Source: Ovis canadensis
Taxonomy: Eukaryota > Chordata > Mammalia > Artiodactyla > Bovidae
Length of the DNA stretch: 64,000 bases
Direction of reading: 5' to 3'
Assembly: GCF_042477335.2 (NCBI RefSeq)
Contig: NC_091245.1
Span: forward strand, 34,730,501 to 34,794,500
In this document: positions 56,486 to 64,000 of the stretch, in pieces
Numbering within the stretch: position 1 is the first letter of the stretch
Layout of the letters: the number at the start of each line of letters is the position of its first letter
Position numbers and translations under genes: made by a program
The notes under the pieces: generated by a model
The model's input: only the letters and a program-made list of their open reading frames with translations
Told to the model about the DNA's origin: nothing
Database searches by the model: none

Positions 56486-57335
56486 GGAGAAGGAAAAAAA
56501 AAATCAGAGTTCTTCATAGGAGTAGGTAGTCAAGGAAAACCCCCAATACCCACTGACAGCACAATGTCTAAATCTATAGTGATACAGTCACACAATAGAA
56601 GACAGTAAAGGAAAAAAAGCAGCGAAAGGAATAAACCATAGCCATATGCGCCAGAGTGGTGAAACTCTGTAATATAATAAATGCAAGTGTGTGTGTGTGT
56701 GCATACTGTGTATTAAAAGTAAGAAATAAACACTGCGAGAGTCAATAGCGTTTGGGAAGGGTTAATTTGGCTGGGGGTAGGGAAAAGGAAAGAAGAGGAA
56801 TACATGGGTAAACACCGATGTTCTAGTTCTATTTGTTGAACTTGGTGGCAAGTTAAAGAATATTTTATTTTACTATTAATAATGATGATGGACATTTCCT
56901 CATTGCTAACATGATGAAAGTATACCATGAACTAAGGATTAGAATGAATTCAGTTTTGTGTAAAACAACACAGGACAAGCACTCAATAAATATACCTTCT
57001 TGTCTCCTTGTCTCCTCGCTAACCTTCTTCTTCCAGAAAATTTTTTTAAGAGCAAAGCATTTTCTTTAATGTATTTGTTTTCTTCACATTGCATATAGGG
57101 AGGGGCCTTTGTCCACACATCTTTAATTAAAGCTAAAAATTATGATATTGCTATGCTTAAATTGTTTCTATCTTTGGTAACTGTTTTAATTATACTGTTG
57201 TCTGTTTCTCTTCTCCATTATGTCTTTTCTAACTTCTATTTCTCACCCATATGTGTAATACAATAAGGGGGACATGCAGTAAGATATTCAAATAACTGGA
57301 AAGAAAATGCTAGTGCTGACAAGATAAAGCTGAGA
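56486..57335. other. No gene; short (TG)n
   Basis: Unassigned. A short (GT)n run of about 8 units lies at 56686-56701. Confidence 0.4.
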
Positions 57336-57339
57336 CCTC

Positions 57340-57770
57340 GGAGCCGACACATAAGGCCTTTCATAGTCTTGCACCAAACTCAAACCCATCCCTCAATACA
57401 CCTCCCTTCCAGTCAAACCGAAAGTCTTGCTATTCCCCAGCATGTTGTGACTGCTTACACCTCTACACCATACCCTTCTCGAATGCCTTCAGCACCCCCC
57501 TTTTTTTTTCTTTCTCGGAAAATTCCTGCTCTTTTTTCTGAACCACACTTAAATGTCACTTCCCCCACGAAGCCTTTCTGAGCAGCCCCAGGGAGGCTGT
57601 TGCTATCTCTTCTGGGCTCCTACATTACTTGAAAAATACCACTATTTTAGCCCCTAACACAGATATTGAAATTATTTCTTCACATGTGGTTCCCCCACCA
57701 CTCTGAGGAAGGGTTATATCTTGTTCACCTCAGAAGTGTCTGGTGCATTACAGACAAGAAAATAAAGATG
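57340..57770 (+). repeat. L2 3' region
   Basis: ataaggcctttcatagtctt, aaatgtcacttcccccacga, agcctttctgagcagcccca, tatcttgttcacctcagaag follow L2 closely. Confidence 0.78.
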
Positions 57771-58355
57771 TGTAGGAGTGAGAGAGAGATTGTTACAACA
57801 AACATTTCATACCTCCTCTGCTCACAGGCAATTCTTCAACTGTAGTGTGGTGCTGACATGCGAGTGCTAATGAGACCAAATGTCCTGTCAGGGAGGTTTC
57901 TTGGAGAAGAGATTTAGTCGGAGCCTTGAAAGATCAGACATATGGAAAAGGGAGTATCTTCTCTGTGGACTCAATCAGTCCCTAGTTGCTGTCTTTCTGG
58001 TTCTACACCCAGAAGACCCTCCTCTGCCTGGAAACAGAGCTCCTGTGAGACCCAATAAGGGAGATTACTCTCTTGTGAGAGTTTCACAGCAAACACATAA
58101 AAAAGCACTTGTGGATAGAACTTTGGATGGCCTGGAAACAATTTCCACAGGGGGAAAGTTGTAAGATATTTTTGTATTACACCTACTTGGTGAAATATCT
58201 CCCATCTTCTGAAAGTGTCCACTGATGGAAAGAAAGTCAGTATAATTGAACTGAGACTACAAAACAGGTCAGACAGTGAACACTATAGCAGCTTCTGGTA
58301 AGTGACAGAAGTGCACATGAGCAAGTACTACAGACTATCACGAAATAACAGTATG
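57771..58355. other. No gene seen
   Basis: Unassigned. A forward 94-codon frame (57880-58164) and a reverse 83-codon frame overlap without a recognisable domain. Confidence 0.4.
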
Positions 58356-58359
58356 TTGC

Positions 58360-59110
58360 AGTGACTGAAGAACAGGATTTGGAATTAGATTTGGGCTCAT
58401 GTTTCATCTATCTAGTTAAATATCCTTGAATAAGTTACTCAACTTTTTTGATTATTTAGCTTGTCACTAATGACACAGGCAGAAAATAACATTTTATCTC
58501 ACTGGATTGTTGTAAGATTATATGAGATGTAAAAGCCATGGTGGAAAAGCTATGATCAACCTAGGCAGCATAATAAAAAACAGAGACATTACTTTGCCAA
58601 CAAAGGTCTGTCTAGTCAAAGCTATGGCTTTTCCAGTAGTCATGTACGGATGTGAGAGTTGGACTATAAAGAGCACCAAGGAATGGATGCTTTTGAACTG
58701 TGGTGTTGGAGAAGACTCTTGAGAGTCCTTTGGACTGCAAGGAGATCCAACCAGCCCATTCTAAAGGAAATCAGTCCTGAATATTCATTGGAAGGACTGA
58801 TGCTGAAGCTGAAACTCCAAAACTTTGGCCACCTGATGTGAAGAACTGACTCATTGGAAAAGACCCTGATGCTGGGAAAGATTGAAGGAGGGAGAAGAAG
58901 GGGACAACAGAGGATGAGATGGTTGTATGGCATCACTGACTCAATGGCCATGAGTTTGAGTAAGCTCCAGCAGTTGGTGATGGACAGGGAAGCCTGGCGT
59001 GCTGCAGTCTATGGGGTTGCAAAGAGTCGGAGATGACTGAGCAACTGAACTAAACTGAAAAAACAATGAGTATATCGGAAGTATTCAATAAATGGTAGCA
59101 ATTACTATTA
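58360..59110 (+). repeat. MIR SINE split by BovB
   Basis: The MIR 5' part (tgaataagttactcaacttt at 58428, attatatgagatgt to 58530) and 3' part (gtattcaataaatggtagca at 59081) are consecutive pieces of one MIR separated by the BovB. Confidence 0.75.
58532..59062 (+). mobile_element. BovB LINE 3' fragment inserted in MIR
   Basis: 5'-truncated, from gaaaagctatgatcaaccta to the gaactaaactgaa tail. Stops and indels are present. A possible diverged TSD (aaaagccatg / aaaaacaatg) is too weak to rely on. Confidence 0.93.
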
Positions 59111-59119
59111 AACTCTCTG

Positions 59120-59250
59120 TTTGCTTCAAAAAAATTAAGAGGCAGGCAATGTTACCTACCTCCCAGAAGGGTTAAATGAGGAAGCATTCAGTACAAATAT
59201 TGAGAATAGTGTTCAGCACCGGGCTCAACATACAATGAATATCTGAATTA
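59120..59250 (+). repeat. MIR-like fragment
   Basis: The run gggttaaatgaggaagcatt and the following tgttcagcaccgggctcaac match the MIR 3' half. Confidence 0.5.
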
Positions 59251-59299
59251 AGAAGAGAAGAAAGCCTGAAATGAGGAAGTTGATCTAAGATTTCTTGGG

Positions 59300-59423
59300 G
59301 ACTTCCCTGGAGGTCCAGTGGTTAAGACTCTGAGATCCCAGTGCAGGGGGTGTAGGTTTGATCTCTGGTGGGGGAACTAGAATCCCACACGCCACAGAGC
59401 GTGGCAAAAAAAAAAAAAAAAAT
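59300..59423 (+). mobile_element. tRNA-Glu SINE, forward, with poly(A)
   Basis: ggggacttccctggaggtcc, agtggttaagactctgagat, acgccacagagcgtggc, then about 18 A at 59406-59423. Same family as the copies at 17174 and 33748. Confidence 0.88.
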
Positions 59424-60268
59424 TCTTAATTTTTTTTTCTAGAGATGTAGGCAGATACCCTCTTAAAATCTTAAATAGCTATGAGTCATTTCACTAGGAA
59501 AAAAAAAAGTAATGTATGTATATATTATTTTAAAATTCTAATAAAATTGTGGTGACCTCCTGAATTCTATCTAAAAAATAGAGTGCTTGGACCGCCCCCC
59601 CACCCCTCCAGGCTTAAAATCCCTGGTCTAAATAAAGGTAAAAATATAGGTCAGAGGAAATGGCAACTATACTGTAGATTTTCTTTTCCTTGGTTTTAAA
59701 TAAGTAGGTCTATTATTCATTTTCAAAACTGTTGTTAGCTGAAGTAGGCAGACTGTTAACTGTAAATTAATAAACTCTTTGGGTGGAAGAAACAGGAGCC
59801 AGTGGCAAATATTTAATCTTTTCAAAGTTGGAGTGGTTTAGTCTCTGCTCTTTTTGTGCAAGCTATAGATTTTAATCCCCTTTTGGCCTCTTCCTTTGAT
59901 TAGAGCTAATGGAATTGTTCACCCCTTATGTCCTCATTTTCCATTCCTCAACCTGTCTGGACTTTTGCCTCCGAAGGTTAAGATCACTATGAAGTAATGT
60001 AATTCATCATTACGAGTTAGACAGATTTATTCAGAGTTCTCCCTCCTCAGCTGTCTGTAAGCATGGTGAATCTGACATCTGGATTGCCCACTGGGGTTGA
60101 ATATTATATTTACTTTTTCTAAGCCCAAAGCTAAGAAGCAGAGAACCCTCAAAACCCCCACAACTTTAGTGAACTTAGTTTCAGTTAATTTGCCTTACTT
60201 TGGAATACTGAAGTTGGCCTTACTAACATTTACAGCTTGGATAAAACATGCAGATTCATAGATTCTAA
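59424..60268. other. Repeat-free block, possible conserved non-coding element
   Basis: No repeat is recognised from about 59640 to 60268. Several TAAT/ATTA motifs occur, including an imperfect dyad gtaatgtaattcatcattac near 59995-60014. No open frame. Conservation is untested. Confidence 0.35.
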
Positions 60269-60415
60269 ACATCCCTGGATCAGGAAGACTCCCTGGAGTA
60301 GGAAATAGCAACCTACTCCAGTATTCTTGCCTGGAAAATGCCATGGACAGAGGAGGCTAGTGGGCTACAGTCCATGCGGTTGCAGAGAGCCAGACACGAC
60401 TGAGCAACTGAGCAC
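60269..60415 (+). mobile_element. Bov-tA SINE, 5' truncated
   Basis: Begins inside the head (catccctggatcaggaagac), then ccagtattcttgcctggaaa and ccagacacgactgagcaact. Confidence 0.9.
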
Positions 60416-60769
60416 GCACACACAAACATTGAAGCTTAGAAGGCTGTCTAAGGGACAGCACTGTTTCTTACAGAGCCTCCCCTCTGAAAAGCTTCCCAAC
60501 AGAGGCCCAGATGGCTACTATCATTCAGATGGCTACTTAGGACCAGAGTCTTCTTTGCCATGTCTGATATTCTAGGGAATGTATTTGGGGAATATCCTTG
60601 TCATCATCTCCACACTGGAGCCCCTTTTTGGAAGGAGACCTCCTATTAGTCTTTTCCATCCTGGGGCCATAGAGCTCTTTATACCGAAGAGTCAAAATCT
60701 GTCTACCCCACTGGGACTGACCTTCTCCTTGGGGGGAGAAAAACACATCTAATTCCTCTTCCACTTAAC
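60416..60769. other. No gene seen
   Basis: Unassigned sequence. Confidence 0.4.
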
Positions 60770-60930
60770 AGACATTCAGTGAACTGTTTAATTAATGCTC
60801 CATATACTATTTATTGAGCATTAATCATATCATATACACTGTGCCACACACATGGAGTATTTTGGTGAGCAGGACAGATTGGGCTCTCACAGAGCTTATG
60901 TCTCAGCAGGAAAGAGATTTGATGACCACT
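60770..60930 (-). repeat. L2 3' end, antisense, with short hairpin
   Basis: tactatttattgagcattaa, ggtgagcaggacagattggg, ctcacagagcttatgtctca follow the reverse L2 tail. Perfect 10-base inverted arms lie at 60791-60800 and 60816-60825. Confidence 0.6.
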
Positions 60931-61590
60931 GCGACTCTTCTCATCTTCAGACTGAGAAGTGCATGGGTGCATGAGATGGGTGCATGCAGCCCCATCACCC
61001 TCCTGCTTAGCCTCCTCTAAATTCATTCTGAGTGGTCTAGGACCCTCTCAAAGGGTAGGTCTAGACTGAACACCAGGAAGAAGGCAGGTGAGAACTAAGC
61101 CTATCACTACTATCCTGGGTTTCTTTTCCCTGTGAGTCTCTGAAGCTCTCATCATTATCAACCTTATTTGAGTCGCCCAGCTTCCCTATGGAGTAGGGGA
61201 TGAGGGCAATACGTAGACAACATGAGTGATTTGACAAGATGAATTGAGACCATGGACTTTCAAATCAAAGAGGTCCAGGTATAAGTCAGCTCTGTCACTT
61301 ACTAACTTAAGTAAGTTGGACCAACTTTATGGATATGTGAAGTCATATCCTTGTAAAGGAAGTGGGTAAAGGAAGGGAGGGGGGCTTAAGTTCAGAAGGA
61401 ATCTGAAGTTGGTTTAATGCTCTGTTGTCACCATCATGAAATTCTTTAATAATTTCTCAGCATGGGGCCCTGTATTTCTATTTTGCACTAGACTCCACAA
61501 ATTATTATCACTGTAAGCAAGTTATTTAACCCCTCTGAGCTTTAACATCCTCACCTAAGACAAGGTGTGATAAGGACATTTACTCCACAG
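60931..61590 (+). repeat. Unique sequence with two MIR pieces
   Basis: Unassigned to about 61240. MIR-like pieces lie at 61245-61340 (cagctctgtcacttactaac) and 61500-61590 (gcaagttatttaacccctct). No gene seen. Confidence 0.5.
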
Positions 61591-62170
61591 ATTTCTTCAA
61601 TCTTTGGATGGGACAATGTGTGTACCACACACACCCCATTGTAAGGGCTACCGCCCAACCAATGTAAGTCAATGGCATTCTTATTCAGAATATCAGACAT
61701 GAACTATTCTGAATTTATGATCTATGGTGCCAAAGTGAGCACTTCTAACCTCTATGTGCCATTAGTTATACTATTAACTCTTCTGTTCTTTTAACTCAGC
61801 AATTCTTAGGAAAGGAGAGTTAACTTTTCATCTTTAGTGGGCATCTGATATGTTTGCCTATGACAAACATTGATTCTTCATTGCTTATGCAAAAGGGAAT
61901 TTTTGGAATGATAATGTGACCTAAAAACAAACAAAAATGATAGTAAGACTGGAGAATTAGGCTTGGAAGTGAGTTGGAACCAAGACATCTTTGCTCCCAG
62001 GCAGAAGAGTTTTGGCAAGGGTGGAATGCATGAGCTCCGACCATTTTTAGTCTCTGTATCATTCCGCTGAAGATTCAAATTCCAGAGAGAGTGTGGCCAT
62101 GACCTACCTTGGTTCACATGCTCACCCACGGGCCAGGGAAGGGCGGGGCACCTGATTACAGAATGTACTA
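61591..62170. other. No gene seen
   Basis: Unassigned sequence. Reverse frames near 61820-62129 have no recognisable domain. Confidence 0.4.
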
Positions 62171-62379
62171 TAGTGTGCTAAGTTGCTTCAGTCGTGTCCA
62201 ACTCTTCACGACCCTATTGACTCCTCTGTCCATGGGATTCTTCAGGCAAGAATACTACAGTGGGTTGCTGGTCCCTTCTCCAGGGGATCTTCCCAACCCA
62301 GGGATCGAACCTCTGTCTCTTAGTTTCTCTTGCACTGGCAGGCGGGTTCTTTACCACTAGCGCCACCTGGGATGTCCCT
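62171..62379 (-). mobile_element. Bov-tA SINE, antisense
   Basis: gctaagttgcttcagtcgtg to tctttaccactagcgccacc. Small internal differences. No clear TSD. Confidence 0.92.
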
Positions 62380-62514
62380 AGATTGGGAGTGGGACTAAAT
62401 ATAAAAATAAGGTGCTAGTAGAAGAGGGAAATTGGTCTAGAAAAATAAAAACAAAATGATAAAATTTCCCCAGAGTGTTTGCTTTGTAGCCATCCAGCTG
62501 TTAGGGACTTCTGT

Positions 62515-62775
62515 ATAGTATTCATTTTATATTACATACAGTGCCTAGCATGAGGTAAGTACTCTGCAGGTATTTGTTTAATGAGTGAATAATTGAGTGA
62601 ACGTACTTAACGCTCACACAACTCTTGAATGTAGGTATCAACAGTTCCATTTACAGAAGAGGAAACTGAGGCCTGACAACCAAGTCTGTGCAAAATCACA
62701 CAATCTATATGTTACAGTTGAGGTTATAACCTGGTTCTGTTTGATTTCAAAGCTTATTTTTGTTCCACTGCATGT
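62515..62775. repeat. L2 tail (+) followed by MIR (-)
   Basis: Positions 62530-62600 resemble the L2 end (cagtgcctagcatgaggtaa). Positions 62605-62775 are reverse MIR (acagaagaggaaactgaggc at 62654). Confidence 0.65.
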
Positions 62776-62862
62776 GCTGCCTGCCTTCCTCAGGGTGTAT
62801 GTGACAGCTGTTCTAAACCTCTCAACCTCTTGCAGTGCTATCCCAAGACAAAGGAGTATATG

Positions 62863-63212
62863 TTTGAAATCTAGAAAAAGTGTATAGATGATCTTATTTG
62901 CAAAGCAGAAATAGAGATCCAGACATAAGAGATCAAGCATATAGATACCAAGGGGGAAAGGGGTGGGGTGGGATGAATTGGGAGATTGGGATTGCTACAT
63001 ATATATGCTACTACGTATAACACAGATAACTAATGAGAACCTACTATATAGCACAGAGAGCTCTACTCAATGCTCTGTGGAAGAAAATTAAAAAAAAAAA
63101 GGGGGTAGGTATATGTATATGTATGACTGATTCACTTTGCTGTATAGTAGAAACTAACACCACATTGTAAAGCAAACATACTCCAATAAGAATTAATTTT
63201 TAAAAGAAGGGA
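62863..63212 (+). mobile_element. L1 3' end
   Basis: tatgtttgaaatctagaaaa, gaacctactatatagcacag, ttcactttgctgtatagtag, caccacattgtaaagcaaac, then an A-rich end. Parallel to the copy at 54520. Confidence 0.87.
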
Positions 63213-63734
63213 CAGGAGCTTGATGCATTATCGTTTATCTGGGCTGGGAAAAGTTCATTTTGTGATCCTCCACTAATTTCAGAAAGGAAGTGGTATAAAC
63301 TGTTTAACCTCGGGCAAGATATCTCAGTCTCTTCAGTGTTAGAAGTGTATGATAATGGTGTCTCCTGTAGGGTTACTGCGAGACACTTGAGAGGATGTTT
63401 GCAAAGCCTTTAGCACAGTTTCTACACAGAATGTCCTCAGATATGACACCTTATCTACAGGCTAGACAATAAAGAAAGCGGAAGAAAGTCCTGGGGGAGG
63501 CATCAGGTTTCAGTATTTTATTTCATCAAAGTTAAGAGGCCACCAGCTGAACTCTTAATTTACATATGTCTTAGAAAGAAAAAGCATTGGCAATTAAGCC
63601 ATGAGGATGCTTTCTACATTTTTTTAAACTTTTATTAATACTGAGAAAATCTCTCGTAGGTATAATTGACATGATTTAGATAATTTTGAATGAAAATCTC
63701 CTTTAGGTTTTTTCACATTTTTAATCATGTACTG
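63213..63734 (+). repeat. Unique sequence with MIR
   Basis: MIR-like from 63290 to 63450 (aactgtttaacctcgggcaa, then cctttagcacagtttctaca). The remainder is unassigned. Confidence 0.55.
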
Positions 63735-64000
63735 CTTTTTAAAATAATCTTTAATTGAAGTATAGTTGATCTACAATGTTAATTTCTACTGTCCAGGAAA
63801 GTCATTCAGTTATACATATACGCGTATATATTCCTTTCCACTATGGCTTATCAAGGTATATTCTCTGTGATATTCAGTTGGACAATGTTATTTATCCATT
63901 TTATATATAATAGCTTGCATCAGCTAATCTCATACACCTAATCCATTCCTCCCCACACCTCTTCCCCTTGGCAACCACAAGTCTGTTCTTTAGGTCTGTG
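63735..64000 (-). mobile_element. L1 3' end, antisense, running off the window
   Basis: ctttaattgaagtatagttg, gttatacatatacgcgtata, cactatggcttatcaaggta, tgttctttaggtctgtg is the reverse of the 3' part also seen at 62863. The element continues past the window end. Confidence 0.85.

Noticed and set aside
1..64000. Bacterial-style systems (operons, defence islands, toxin-antitoxin, riboswitches)
   Set aside because: All diagnostic repeats are ruminant or mammalian and no prokaryotic gene organisation is present.

Overview
The window is nuclear DNA from a ruminant, most likely a bovid. It carries several copies of the RTE-class LINE BovB, many Bov-tA and Bov-A SINEs, cetartiodactyl tRNA-Glu SINEs and bovid-type L1. 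These sit on a background of pan-mammalian MIR, L2, old L1 and MLT1-type LTR relics. I cannot tell cattle from sheep, goat or another bovid by eye.

I found no host protein-coding gene or exon and no functional RNA gene. Long open frames fall into three groups: decayed transposon reverse transcriptase, antisense shadows of it, and low-complexity runs. The window looks like an intergenic desert or the inside of a very long intron. Operons, ribosome binding sites, CRISPR arrays and bacterial-type systems do not apply.

Layout. 1-6300: mostly unique sequence with old MIR and L2 pieces, two Bov-tA SINEs and a striking 50-bp inverted repeat (5829-5972). 6325-15437: a large nest. An old near-full-length L1 (5' UTR, ORF1, inter-ORF, ORF2) was hit twice by BovB, each time leaving a perfect target-site duplication (TSD). 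It ends against an antisense tRNA-Glu SINE, then an antisense BovB that was itself split by a Bov-A2. 15438-22341: unique sequence with MIR/L2, a SINE with a 15-bp TSD and an L1 end with a 14-bp TSD. 22342-23504: antisense BovB with the best-preserved reverse transcriptase frame. 24300-25230: repeat-free, possibly conserved. 26790-33030: mixed L1, L2, BovB (two same-orientation copies 3 kb apart), an MLT1-type LTR, Bov-A2 and a compound microsatellite. 33060-38230: SINEs and a 38-bp minisatellite. 38690-42006: old L1 with nested SINEs, MIR and more Bov-tA. 42500-46228: L2 and unique sequence. 46239-47735: BovB with a 10-bp TSD. 47746-54890: SINEs, bovid L1, an odd internal L1 fragment bounded by a 12-bp duplication, and an MLT1-like LTR. 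54891-64000: unique blocks alternating with MIR/L2/SINE, one BovB inside a MIR, and two L1 3' ends.

Eight BovB fragments (six forward, two reverse) add up to roughly 7.1 kb, about 11 percent of the window. The nesting gives a relative order: MIR/L2, then old L1, then BovB, then Bov-A2. Repeat family names rest on recognised sequence patterns, not on a database search, and the edges of old repeats are approximate. I saw no evidence of an undescribed biological system. The most unusual items are the inverted repeat, the internal L1 fragment with duplication and snap-back filler, and several repeat-free blocks that may be regulatory.
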